From Paenibacillus mucilaginosus 3016 (GTDB taxonomy: Bacteria; Bacillota; Bacilli; Paenibacillales; NBRC-103111): a stretch of DNA of 64,000 bases. Each line of letters opens with the position of its first letter. The stretch's first letter is position 1. The DNA lies in NCBI RefSeq assembly GCF_000250655.1, contig NC_016935.1:7520001-7584000 (forward strand). Direction: 5' to 3'. Shown here in pieces: positions 26,097-33,758 of this stretch. The notes below the pieces were generated by a model. The model did not search any database and had not been told where the DNA came from. It worked only from the letters and a program-made list of their open reading frames with translations. The position numbers and the translations under genes were made by a program.

Positions 26097-26303
26097 CAAA
26101 AAAGACCTTCCCCGCGCGCGACGAGAAAGGCCTTTGTAATTACATCGTCCTCTCTCTCATCTATCAGAAGCCGTTACGCTTCCGCAAGAATTAGCACCGT
26201 GCAATGCCTTCGCTTCGTGTCTGTTTACCTGCCTGTTGTCTGCAAAGGATTGTCGGTTGCCGGGTATCATCGGGCTAGTCCCTCAACCTGCTCTTGATAA
26301 GAG
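26097..26303 (-). promoter_or_regulatory. SAM-I riboswitch (S-box) of metA-metI
   Basis: On the minus strand the S-box elements appear in order: CTTATCAAGAG (26303-26291), GGTTGAGGGACTAGCCC, GATGATACCCGGCAACC, GGTGCTAATTCTTGC and GATGAGAG (about 26150). A terminator hairpin follows (AAGGCCTTTCTCG...GGGGAAGGTCTTTTTTG, 26136-26097). SAM binding should favour termination and turn off methionine synthesis. Confidence 0.97.
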
Positions 26304-26341
26304 TGTGAAACCGAATCTATTCAGTTGTTTTGGATAACAAT

Positions 26342-26370
26342 ACTTTAATCGAAAAGAAAGCGCCCGTCAA
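26342..26370 (-). promoter_or_regulatory. Promoter of the metA-metI leader
   Basis: Minus-strand -35 TTGACG (26370-26365), 17-bp spacer, -10 TAAAGT (26347-26342). Confidence 0.7.
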
Positions 26371-26473
26371 GGGGGAGTCCATGCCCCGAGTCCGTTTATT
26401 TTCCCTGCCGGAGGAGCCGGCTGCACCATGGAAGCATCGCGAACATACCTTACAAGAGGCCCTCAAATCTGCA

Positions 26474-26757
26474 TTGTGTTCTTGAAAACACCGAGTTATA
26501 CTAGACAAGGGTTCGACAATCTTCTTAGTCAAAGGGGTGCGATCAAACGAATGGACGGAGACCCGAGGAGTCGCTTCTGCGTTCAATTAAAGCTTCATAT
26601 TCCGAATGGAACCCGGCCCCCTGCCATCGTTCGATTCTGCCATCCGCCTGCCCTCCGCGGCCGAATCTCCGGCTGACGCCCACAGCAGGTTTTTGCAGTC
26701 CGCACGCCATCGGTAAGGGTCGTGTTCCGGTTTCGGCAACACGAAAGGGTGAGACCT
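26474..26757 (+). promoter_or_regulatory. corA promoter and ~250-nt leader
   Basis: -35 TTGTGT (26474-26479), 17-bp spacer, -10 TATACT (26497-26502), which gives an expected start near 26509 and a leader of about 250 nt before the corA ATG. I looked for the M-box (ykoK) magnesium riboswitch signatures and did not find them. The leader has no convincing ORF. Whether it is structured is not resolved. Confidence 0.45.
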
Positions 26758-27693
26758 ATGAAGGCACGCTTGGTGCAGGACGGCATATTTACATTGGTGG
26801 AGGATATTACCCAGACGGTGGTCCCGCCGCATCACGGATTCTACTGGATCGACGCCGAACCGGAGGATCTCGAGATGCTTCAGCCCTTGTTCCACCTTCA
26901 CGAACTGGCTGTCGAGGATGTGCTGACGGAAGAAGAACAGCGTCCGAAGATCGAATTGTACGACACGCACTATTTCATTGTATTTAATTCCATCCGCTTT
27001 GATGACGAAGAAATTTTTCTGCGTGCCCTGAACATCTTTCTCGGCAGGCATTACATCATAACGATCACACGGCAAAAAATTAACGAAATCCGCGCCCTGA
27101 AGCCCGTCCTCTGGGAGGAGGAGGTCAAGGCGCCCGACGAATTCCTGTACCACCTCATCGACCTTATCATCGATAATTATACCCTTGTCGGCGACCGGAT
27201 CGATGCAAAGATTGAGAAGCTTGAGGAAGAGATCCTCATGCACACGAAGAAAGCGCACCTCAACGAGATCATCGGTCTGCGAAGCGAGATTCTGTGGCTG
27301 AAGAAGGTGCTGAATCCGCAGCGTGAAGTGATCGCGACCCTGGGCCGCAAGGAATTGAAGCTGATCTCCGAGCCGCTGAAGAAGTACTTCGGCGATATCT
27401 ACGAGAACGCGGTCAAGATCTCCGAGACGTTCGATACGTTCCGCGAACTCATGGGCAACTTGCGTGAAGCCTACCAGTCGTCTCTGGCCAACCGGGCGAA
27501 CGAAATCATGAGGGTATTCACGGCCATCACCACGATCTTCATGCCCTTGACGTTCATCACCGGGATCTATGGGATGAACGTGACATACATTCCCGGAGCC
27601 GATACGCACTGGGGCGGGCTCTCGATTATCTTCGGCATGGTGTTCCTCGGCATCGCCATGTTCTGGCTGTTCCGCAAGAAAGACTGGCTGTGA
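26758..27693 (+). CDS. corA: CorA-family magnesium/cobalt transporter
   Basis: Divalent-cation channel of the cytoplasmic membrane, 311 residues. Large cytoplasmic N-terminal domain (1-245) with FYWIDAEPEDLEMLQPLF and the long stalk helix; TM1 around 250-270 ends in the signature YGMNV, followed by a short loop with Trp/Glu-poor THWGG, TM2 280-302, and the basic C-terminal FRKKDWL. Starts at ATG 26758 after AAAGGGTGAG; the 12 upstream in-frame codons lack an RBS. Ends at a hairpin terminator shared with the convergent HRDC gene. Confidence 0.94.
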   Translation: MKARLVQDGIFTLVEDITQTVVPPHHGFYWIDAEPEDLEMLQPLFHLHELAVEDVLTEEEQRPKIELYDTHYFIVFNSIRFDDEEIFLRALNIFLGRHYIITITRQKINEIRALKPVLWEEEVKAPDEFLYHLIDLIIDNYTLVGDRIDAKIEKLEEEILMHTKKAHLNEIIGLRSEILWLKKVLNPQREVIATLGRKELKLISEPLKKYFGDIYENAVKISETFDTFRELMGNLREAYQSSLANRANEIMRVFTAITTIFMPLTFITGIYGMNVTYIPGADTHWGGLSIIFGMVFLGIAMFWLFRKKDWL

Positions 27694-27710
27694 GCCCTTC
27701 GCCGGCAAGA

Positions 27711-27749
27711 GAAACCCCGGACTTCCTTTGATGGAGGTCCGGGGTTTTG
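27711..27749. terminator. Terminator shared by corA and the HRDC gene
   Basis: AAACCCCGGAC (27712-27722) pairs with GTCCGGGGTTT (27737-27747), with a T-run on the plus strand. It lies between convergent genes. Confidence 0.85.
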
Positions 27750-27777
27750 TTGTGTTGAAGCGATACGTGGTCCCCGC

Positions 27778-28788
27778 TTACGATGCCGCGCTCTGCCTTA
27801 CGGCGTTCGCCTTACGGTACTTCATGCGGAGCAGGCGCAGCCACTCGTAAGCCCGGTCGCTGTCCTTAGCAGAGAGCTCTTCACTCGTGAATACGGCCTG
27901 CAGAATCGGCTTCAGGTAGCGGTCCCCCTGCTGTTCGAACGCCTGCCAGGCCGCCGCGATGCGGGCTTCCTCCACTTCCTCCAGCATCACTTCGATGAAG
28001 GCTTCAAGATCATAGCCGTCCCGGTCGAGCTCCTCGAGCCAGAGCAGCAGATTGCGCCGCTGCATCTTCGTCTCCTCCTGGACCTCGTCGAGCTTCGCCC
28101 CGCGCTGCGCCGCCTCCAGCAGCCGGCGCTTCACTTCCCGCTTGTCGGCTTCGGCCTTCAGCTTGCGCTCCTTCTCTCCGAGCAGCCAGGCGTTCAGCTC
28201 CGCCGGATCGACGGCCGACTCCACCCACGTCAGCGGGAAGCTGCCCATGCGCTCGCGCCCGGCGGTCAGCGCCAGGATCGCTTCGCTGTAGGAGGCCGCC
28301 TTCGTCTTGCCGAAGCCCGGCAGCTGCAGCAGCTCCTCCTCCGTCTGCGGCACGAACGCGGAGATCATCTTGAGCAGACGGTTGGTCGCCACGATGAACG
28401 GCGCCTTGCCCTCCTGCGACGCCTGCTTGAAGCGCCACTGGCGGAGCGCCTCGTACAGCTCCTCCTGGGCATGCCGCTCGCTGTAGAAGTGCAGCGGCTG
28501 CATGTAAGCCATGCGCCCGTCCAGCCCATCCATCTCGCTCACCTGCATCTCGAGCAGCGGCGTGTAGCCTTCGCACTGCTTCGCGAACACGTGCTCGCGG
28601 AACGCCTTCATCATACCGCTCCACTCGCTGCCCTCATACCAGGTCTCCGCCGCTCCAAGGCCTTCGTCCGGCGATTCGTTCCACATGACGATCCAGCTGC
28701 CTTCACTCTCGCCGATCGATACCTGGGCTGTGAACACTTCCCCCTCCGCCGTCGTCTTCTCCATGCTGTTCAGAAACATCAAATTCAT
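27778..28788 (-). CDS. HRDC-domain protein
   Basis: A 336-residue soluble protein. Residues ~108-178 form an HRDC nucleic-acid-binding domain (LYEALRQWRFKQASQEGKAP, NRLLKMISAFVPQTEEELLQ, LPGFGKTKAASYSEAIL), as in RecQ helicases and RNase D, but no helicase or nuclease domain is present. The N-terminal 100 residues (with WIVMWNESPDE) and the C-terminal charged helical part (about 220-330) are of unknown type. A nucleic-acid role is inferred. ATG start behind GAGGAGGACTGAC. A strong promoter and an intrinsic terminator lie between 28843 and 28948 in its leader. Confidence 0.8.
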   Translation of the reverse strand: MNLMFLNSMEKTTAEGEVFTAQVSIGESEGSWIVMWNESPDEGLGAAETWYEGSEWSGMMKAFREHVFAKQCEGYTPLLEMQVSEMDGLDGRMAYMQPLHFYSERHAQEELYEALRQWRFKQASQEGKAPFIVATNRLLKMISAFVPQTEEELLQLPGFGKTKAASYSEAILALTAGRERMGSFPLTWVESAVDPAELNAWLLGEKERKLKAEADKREVKRRLLEAAQRGAKLDEVQEETKMQRRNLLLWLEELDRDGYDLEAFIEVMLEEVEEARIAAAWQAFEQQGDRYLKPILQAVFTSEELSAKDSDRAYEWLRLLRMKYRKANAVRQSAAS

Positions 28789-28842
28789 ATGTCAGTCCTC
28801 CTCAGGTGTTTGGTTTCCAAACTAGAACTAGAACCTTATGCC

Positions 28843-28948
28843 CATGCAAAAAAGCACCCCTCCGGCCGGTTAGGCAAGAGAGGTGCTTCCTCATTTGTTC
28901 GTCGTTTGAAATTAGTACCATAGTACCATGGCGAAAGAAGGACGTCAA
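28843..28948 (-). ncRNA. Promoter-terminator leader: candidate short RNA or attenuator
   Basis: Minus-strand promoter: -35 TTGACG (28948-28943), 17-bp spacer, -10 TACTAT (28925-28920). About 25 nt after the expected start (near 28913) comes a strong terminator: AAGCACCTCTC (28888-28878) pairs with GAGGGGTGCTT (28862-28852), then TTTTTTG. The product would be a ~65-70 nt RNA; read-through would enter the HRDC gene. The promoter overlaps two tandem copies of TAGTACCA (28913-28928). Confidence 0.5.
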
Positions 28949-29022
28949 GCAGGAATTGGATATTTTGTATCCCTCTGGGGAATGCTACCGGAGCAGAGCT
29001 CTGACTTACAGGAGGATGAACT

Positions 29023-29331
29023 ATGGACAAAGACATCACCGACCGCAATGACGACGGATTTGCCGATCAGGCGCCCCATCAGAAGTATACGGACCTGGCG
29101 ACCGTCGAATCCATGCGCAATGACCTGACGGCCGAGGAGTTCCCCGAGGGTCCCTACGGCAGCAGCGCCCTGACCGAGGGCCTCGGCAAGAGCACGCCGT
29201 GGCGGGACGACCAGCGGCCGCAGAAGCGCTTTGCCTACGAGAACCGGGAGCTGCATGCCGGCATGTCCCGGGACTATCCCGGCGGCCACCCGACCCACGA
29301 TTCCATGGGGGACGATCGGGTGGAGTCGTAA
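29023..29331 (+). CDS. Small hydrophilic conserved-type protein
   Basis: A 102-residue, very polar protein (many Asp, Glu, Arg, Gly, Pro) without hydrophobic core, TM or signal peptide, probably largely disordered. I do not recognise the family. The gene is credible because of its good start: ATG 8 nt after AGGAGG, and a stop well before the ilvD terminator. Motif-like parts are YTDLATVESMRNDLTAEEFP and GGHPTHDSMGDD. The composition would suit a small stress or spore-type protein, but nothing in the sequence proves that. Confidence 0.65.
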   Translation: MDKDITDRNDDGFADQAPHQKYTDLATVESMRNDLTAEEFPEGPYGSSALTEGLGKSTPWRDDQRPQKRFAYENRELHAGMSRDYPGGHPTHDSMGDDRVES

Positions 29332-29404
29332 CGGCCACGGGACCGTAGAACGCGTCTTAACCAAACCGTTCCAAGAAGCGGTTACCAGCGCTTGTGGACC
29401 AACG

Positions 29405-29440
29405 AAAAAAAGACAGCCTGCCGCGTACGGTCAGGCTGTC
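29405..29440 (-). terminator. Intrinsic terminator of ilvD
   Basis: GACAGCCTG (29412-29420) pairs with CAGGCTGTC (29432-29440), followed by seven T residues on the minus strand. Confidence 0.85.
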
Positions 29441-29452
29441 CTTGCTTTTGCG

Positions 29453-29487
29453 GATCAGATCTTCATTACCGATCAGATCTTCATTAC
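29453..29487. repeat. 18-bp tandem duplication over the ilvD stop codon
   Basis: GATCAGATCTTCATTAC occurs at 29453-29469 and 29471-29487. The second copy encodes the last ilvD codons (VMKI-stop); the first lies just past the stop. Confidence 0.85.
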
Positions 29488-31158
29488 GCCGCCGGTGCTG
29501 GCATTGGTTACGAGCTTGGAATAACGGGCCAGATACCCCGTCTTCACCTTCGGCTCGAAGCCCTTCCAGTTCGCACGGCGCGCTTCCATCTCTTCGTCGC
29601 TGACTTCGAGCTGGATCGTGCGGTTGACCAGATCAAGCTCGATGATATCGCCGTCGTTGACGAAGGCGATCGGACCGCCCTCCGCCGCTTCCGGCGAGAT
29701 GTGGCCGATGGAGATCCCGCGGGATGCACCGGAGAAGCGGCCGTCAGTGATCAAACCGACCTTCGCGCCGAGGCCCATGCCCACGATCTGCGATGTCGGA
29801 GCGAGCATCTCGGGCATACCCGGGCCGCCCTTCGGACCTTCGTAGCGGATAACGACTACGTGGCCTTCCTTGACCTTCCCGTTGGCAATGCCTTCGAGCG
29901 CCGCTTCCTGGGAATCGAAGCAGATCGCAGGCCCCTTGTGGTAGCCGCCGACGGACTTGTCCACCGCGCCGACCTTGATGATCGAGCCGCCCGGAGCCAA
30001 GTTGCCGAACAGTACGGCCAGGCCGCCCTGCTCGGAGTGCGGGTTGTCCAGCGGATGGATGACATCCTTGTCGAGAATCTCGCAGCCTGCGACGTTCTCG
30101 GCCAGCGTCTTGCCCGTTACGGTAATGCAGTCGCCGTGCAGCGCGCCCGGCTTCTTGAACAGCTCGTTGAGCACCGCGCTGACGCCGCCGGCATTGTGTA
30201 CGTCTTCGATATGGTAATCGGAGGCCGGAGCGATCTTCGCAAGGTGCGGCACGCGCTTCGCCACTTCGTTGATGCGCTCGATCGGATATTCGAAGCCCGC
30301 TTCATGCGCCAGAGCCAGCGTGTGAAGCACGGTGTTCGTGGAGCCGCCCATCGCCATATCAAGGGCAAAGGCATTGTCGATCGCTTCGATCGTCACGATG
30401 TCACGCGGCTTGATGTCGAGCTTGATCAGCTCCATGAGCTGCTTCGCGGACCTCTTCACGAACTCTCTGCGGTCTTCGGAGATCGCGAGAATCGTGCCGT
30501 TGCCCGGCAGTGCCAGGCCAAGGCCTTCGGCCAGACAGTTCATCGAGTTCGCCGTGAACATACCGGAGCAGGACCCGCATGTCGGACAGCCGTACTGTTC
30601 GAGCTCGAGCAGCGACTTGTCGTCGATTTTGCCGGCCTGGTAAGCGCCTACGCCTTCGAATACCGAGGAGAGGGAGATCGAACGGCCGTCGCTCGTCTTG
30701 CCCGCTTTCATCGGACCGCCGGAGACAAACATCGTCGGGATGTTGACGCGCAGCGCGCCCATCATCATGCCCGGTGTGATCTTGTCGCAGTTCGGAATAC
30801 AGACCATGCCGTCGAACCAGTGGGCAGCCACCACCGTCTCGAGCGAGTCGGCGATAATCTCACGGCTCGGCAGCGAGTAACGCATGCCGATATGGCCCAT
30901 AGCAATGCCGTCGTCCACGCCGATGGTGTTGAATTCGAACGGCACGCCGCCCGCTTCGCGAATGGCTTCTTTCACGATCTTGCCGAATTCCTGAAGGTGA
31001 ACGTGACCCGGTACGATATCGATATACGAATTGCACACCGCAATGAACGGCTTGTCGAAATCCTCTTCTTTCACACCCGCTGCACGAAGCAGACTGCGGT
31101 GAGGTGCGCGGTCGAAGCCCTTTTTGATCATGTCGCTTCTCATCTTAGCCTTGGCCAT
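29473..31158 (-). CDS. ilvD: Dihydroxy-acid dehydratase
   Basis: Third step of branched-chain amino acid synthesis: dehydrates 2,3-dihydroxy-isovalerate and -methylvalerate, using an Fe-S cluster. The 561-residue protein is full length, with the cluster/active-site cysteines in [24 protein letters not shown] and [18 protein letters not shown], and the C-terminal [23 protein letters not shown] start behind CGGAGG. Stands alone, away from any ilvBHC-leu operon. The leader shows no T-box. Confidence 0.97.
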   Translation of the reverse strand: MAKAKMRSDMIKKGFDRAPHRSLLRAAGVKEEDFDKPFIAVCNSYIDIVPGHVHLQEFGKIVKEAIREAGGVPFEFNTIGVDDGIAMGHIGMRYSLPSREIIADSLETVVAAHWFDGMVCIPNCDKITPGMMMGALRVNIPTMFVSGGPMKAGKTSDGRSISLSSVFEGVGAYQAGKIDDKSLLELEQYGCPTCGSCSGMFTANSMNCLAEGLGLALPGNGTILAISEDRREFVKRSAKQLMELIKLDIKPRDIVTIEAIDNAFALDMAMGGSTNTVLHTLALAHEAGFEYPIERINEVAKRVPHLAKIAPASDYHIEDVHNAGGVSAVLNELFKKPGALHGDCITVTGKTLAENVAGCEILDKDVIHPLDNPHSEQGGLAVLFGNLAPGGSIIKVGAVDKSVGGYHKGPAICFDSQEAALEGIANGKVKEGHVVVIRYEGPKGGPGMPEMLAPTSQIVGMGLGAKVGLITDGRFSGASRGISIGHISPEAAEGGPIAFVNDGDIIELDLVNRTIQLEVSDEEMEARRANWKGFEPKVKTGYLARYSKLVTNASTGGVMKI

Positions 31159-31349
31159 TGCTCTGTAATCCTCCGTTTCTGTACCTATGCATCATAATAA
31201 AAAATGACATCTGGTGTCGCTTCCTCCGATTGTACCATGTTTCCCGGCAATTGACTACGAATCCCAAGCATGTTCATCCGGTTTTCATCCGAGGCAATTG
31301 GAGGAAATGCGTGCGTTCCCCCTCGGCTTCGAGCCGTTTCCGCACGATT

Positions 31350-31379
31350 TTGCCACGTCTTCCGCTAATCTGGTATAAT
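31350..31379 (+). promoter_or_regulatory. Promoter of the DUF3055 gene
   Basis: -35 TTGCCA (31350-31355), 18-bp spacer, -10 TATAAT (31374-31379). Confidence 0.6.
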
Positions 31380-31431
31380 GATCCGGTTGGAATATCTGCA
31401 GCCCCGCTGCAGGAGGAACGGAGGAAACGGC

Positions 31432-31725
31432 ATGTCGGAATTTGACTTTTTGTATGACGGCACGGAAGAAACCACGACCCGCTTCGTCTGTGTAGTTGGG
31501 GAATCGCTGCGCCGGTTCGACCTGGCCATCACCACGACGAACCGCTTCTACGGCAAGAAGCTGGTGACGGATTTGCAGACCGGCAAGACCTGTGTCATCG
31601 GCCCGGACGATCTCGAGGAGGAAGGCTACCTCGAGCATGCGTACAAGCTGTCCGAGGAAGAGGCCGCGGAGCTGCGCGAATTCCTGACCGAAGTGGTCGG
31701 TCCGATCAACTTCACGGATATTTAA
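31432..31725 (+). CDS. DUF3055 family protein
   Basis: A 97-residue acidic cytoplasmic protein. The pattern FLYDGTEETTTRFVCVVGE, a central TNRFYGKKLVTDLQTGK and GPDDLEEEGYLEHAYKLSEE matches DUF3055 of Bacillales as I recall it; function unknown. I start it at ATG 31432, behind GGAGGAAACGGC; the frame extends 18 codons further upstream over the promoter -10 and is not used. Followed by a terminator. Confidence 0.85.
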   Translation: MSEFDFLYDGTEETTTRFVCVVGESLRRFDLAITTTNRFYGKKLVTDLQTGKTCVIGPDDLEEEGYLEHAYKLSEEEAAELREFLTEVVGPINFTDI

Positions 31726-31769
31726 CCCGGCGGTATCCAAAAGCAAAACAGCCCGCCCGGCAAATAAAT

Positions 31770-31808
31770 AACGCGCACCTCCCAAAGCGGGACGATGCGC
31801 GTTTTTAT
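31770..31808 (+). terminator. Intrinsic terminator between DUF3055 and cupin genes
   Basis: AACGCGCA (31770-31777) pairs with TGCGCGTT (31796-31803), followed by TTTTATT on the plus strand. It may also serve the convergent cupin gene. Confidence 0.75.
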
Positions 31809-31848
31809 TATGCCTATGGCTTTCATTTCCCGAACTGCAAAAGACGCA

Positions 31849-32166
31849 TTAACGCTTCACAAGATCCTCGCGCACCGGCGTGAAGGAATCAAGCAGCGCG
31901 CTCGGCTCGAGCGCCCGGCAGCCGTGCTTCGCGCCGCTCGGGATGTAAATCGTCTCGCCGGCGGATACCACCTGCTTCTCCCCGTCGATCGTGAATTCCA
32001 GACGGCCCTTCAGGCAGTAGGACAGCTGCTCGTGCGGATGGCTGTGAATATACCCTTCCGCCCCATCCTCGAAGTGTACTTCCATCATCATGATGCCCGC
32101 GCCCGGCTCGAAAATTTTGCGTTTGACGCCCGGCTCGGCGTTCTCCCATACGTTGATGTTGCTCAT
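31849..32166 (-). CDS. Small cupin-domain protein
   Basis: A single-domain cupin, about 105 residues. Motif 1 is visible as HSHPHEQLSYCLKGRLEFTI and motif 2 as IYIPSGAKHGCRALE; the histidines and Glu could bind a metal. Such small cupins are often sugar isomerases, epimerases or dioxygenase-like proteins; the sequence does not decide. Start uncertain: ATG 32166 (11 nt after GGAGG) or GTG 32172 (5 nt after). It follows the ArsR-type regulator gene by about 30 nt, so the regulator and cupin are probably one operon. Confidence 0.85.
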   Translation of the reverse strand: MSNINVWENAEPGVKRKIFEPGAGIMMMEVHFEDGAEGYIHSHPHEQLSYCLKGRLEFTIDGEKQVVSAGETIYIPSGAKHGCRALEPSALLDSFTPVREDLVKR

Positions 32167-32199
32167 ATCCACTCTCTCCTCCCACAGGAACCGATGGTA

Positions 32200-33114
32200 T
32201 TAGTCACGTACCTTCTCGTAAAACAAACGGAACAGGATATTCTGGTCGTAGTTGCCGAAGCCTTCCCCATAGATCGTCAGCCCGCCGACATTCTGGGCAT
32301 CCTCCGGCACGGAGAGCCGCAGCGTCCACTGCTTGCGCCGGATATCGAGCTGCTCGAGCGTCACCTCCGACACCTTGTATCCGTCGATGAACGTGCCTTC
32401 CGCGTCGATGCGGAGCACCTTGAGCAGGCCGTACTGGTTGCAGTCGATCGACCACCACTCCGGCGTATACTTTCCCTTGCGGCCGCCGAAGTCGCCCGGC
32501 GACGTCCAGGCTCCGAGCGGAACGCCGTTCAAGGCGAAGTGGATATCCGAAGGCCAATCGTTGTTGCTCGACGGAGCCTCCGAACCGAGCTCCAGCGAAA
32601 TCTCCAGCTTCGTCGGCGTTTCGTTGCCGAGCATGTAGTTCGGCACCTTGTATTCTATGTACCCCTGCCCGAACCAGAGGATCCGGGCATCGAAGCGTTC
32701 CGGGGACAGGAAGAAGCGGGGATCGTCGTATTCGCCGACGATCTTCTCCCTCGTCGCCAGACCGCAGGTCGGCTGGATCTCGAAGTCGGTGTAATGGCCT
32801 ACGCCGATCTCGGTCTCATAGTACGACTGCTGCACACTGTCCCCCTGAGGGAACTCGATATGCAGCGAGTCCACATTCAGCGAGCATACCTTCTGGGCGC
32901 CCCCTTTACCCGGGAACATCTCGGTCTTGATCAGTTCGGCGCGCTCGAGCTTCTTGATATGCATGGTCATGATCGCGGAGCTCAGCCCGAGGGCTCCGGC
33001 CAGCTCCTTGACATTCATGGGCTTCACGGCGAGCAGACGGATCATCTGCAGCCGCACGCCGCTGGCCAGCGCTTCGTAGACCGGCAGCGATTTCTCGGAT
33101 ATGTCGAGTTTCAT
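32200..33114 (-). CDS. ArsR-type winged-helix regulator with large C-terminal domain
   Basis: A 304-residue transcription factor. Residues 10-75 form an ArsR/SmtB-like winged helix (VRLQMIRLLAVKPMNVKELA, SSAIMTMHIKKLERAELIKT). No metal-binding cysteine motif of classical ArsR sensors is seen. The C-terminal ~200 residues are beta-rich with many aromatics (FGQGYIEYKVPNYMLGNE, TPEWWSIDCNQYGLLK), resembling a carbohydrate- or ligand-binding beta-sandwich; this is a structural impression only. It is adjacent to a cupin gene, so it may sense a sugar or related metabolite. ATG start; no clear regulator-site was found. Confidence 0.82.
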   Translation of the reverse strand: MKLDISEKSLPVYEALASGVRLQMIRLLAVKPMNVKELAGALGLSSAIMTMHIKKLERAELIKTEMFPGKGGAQKVCSLNVDSLHIEFPQGDSVQQSYYETEIGVGHYTDFEIQPTCGLATREKIVGEYDDPRFFLSPERFDARILWFGQGYIEYKVPNYMLGNETPTKLEISLELGSEAPSSNNDWPSDIHFALNGVPLGAWTSPGDFGGRKGKYTPEWWSIDCNQYGLLKVLRIDAEGTFIDGYKVSEVTLEQLDIRRKQWTLRLSVPEDAQNVGGLTIYGEGFGNYDQNILFRLFYEKVRD

Positions 33115-33127
33115 TGCGGCACCACCC

Positions 33128-33640
33128 CTATGTCTCCCAAGGGAAGGTTGTGGTCAGCACACCCGCGAAGTTCCGGCTCTGCTCGCGCCTCAGCCGCCGC
33201 ATCTCCGCCCGGGCCTCGGCCGTCTCGAAGAGCTTGCGCTCCTCTTCGGATTCAGGCACCACCTGCGGCACGGGAGACGGACGTCCCTCGGCGTTCAGGG
33301 CCACGAAGGTAAGGAACGACGTCGCCGCAATCTTGCGGGTGCCCGAGAGCAGGTCCTCCGTCGATACCTTGACGAACACTTCCATCGAACTGCGGCCTGT
33401 CCAGGTAACGTAGGCTTCGAGGCAGACCGAATCGGAGGGACGCACCGGGGACAGGAAGTCGACCGAATCCGTGGAGGCCGTCACCACGCTGCACCGTGAG
33501 TGCTTCGTGGCCGCGATGGAAGCGATATCGTCGATATAAGCCATGAGCTTGCCGCCGAACAGGGTATTATGATTGTTGACATCGGTCGGGAAAATCCGGG
33601 ATGTCTTGTAGCATCGTGATTCCTTGGCGAATCTTTGCAC
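33128..33640 (-). CDS. Hotdog-fold acyl-CoA thioesterase (YkhA-like)
   Basis: Hydrolyses acyl-CoA thioesters. The ~170-residue product has the hotdog signature FPTDVNNHNTLFGGKLMAYI with the catalytic Asp/Asn region, DDIASIAATKHSRCSVVTAS and VDFLSPVRPSDSVCLEAYV. I prefer GTG 33640 because AGGAGG lies upstream (11 nt) and the conserved core begins right after; ATG codons further upstream (33685, 33712) lack a ribosome-binding site. The C-terminal 40 residues are charged and helical. It lies 13 nt after the regulator's start, on the same strand but upstream in transcription, so it may be the first gene of the thioesterase-regulator-cupin run. Confidence 0.88.
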   Translation of the reverse strand: MQRFAKESRCYKTSRIFPTDVNNHNTLFGGKLMAYIDDIASIAATKHSRCSVVTASTDSVDFLSPVRPSDSVCLEAYVTWTGRSSMEVFVKVSTEDLLSGTRKIAATSFLTFVALNAEGRPSPVPQVVPESEEERKLFETAEARAEMRRLRREQSRNFAGVLTTTFPWET

Positions 33641-33758
33641 CTGCTCCCATGCCTCCTGCAGCCAAGGATAGTCAGGAAACTTCATCCAAATGGCCTGTTT
33701 TGTCGTTATCATACCGAAAACGCCCACCCAAATCAATAGGCCCGGACAGGCCGGCCGG

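Noticed and set aside
26509-26757. M-box (ykoK) magnesium riboswitch in the corA leader
   Set aside because: The conserved GGUGAGGCUCCU and following core elements are not found; leader left as unassigned.
28836-29048. 70-codon minus-strand frame covering the promoter-terminator leader
   Set aside because: It would cross a strong promoter and terminator, has no RBS, and ends in the terminator.
29392-31197. 601-codon plus-strand frame antisense to ilvD
   Set aside because: Shadow of ilvD with no RBS and no recognisable domain.
31795-33312. 505-codon plus-strand frame antisense to the cupin and ArsR-type genes
   Set aside because: Two well-supported genes lie opposite; the translation is Arg/Leu-rich shadow.
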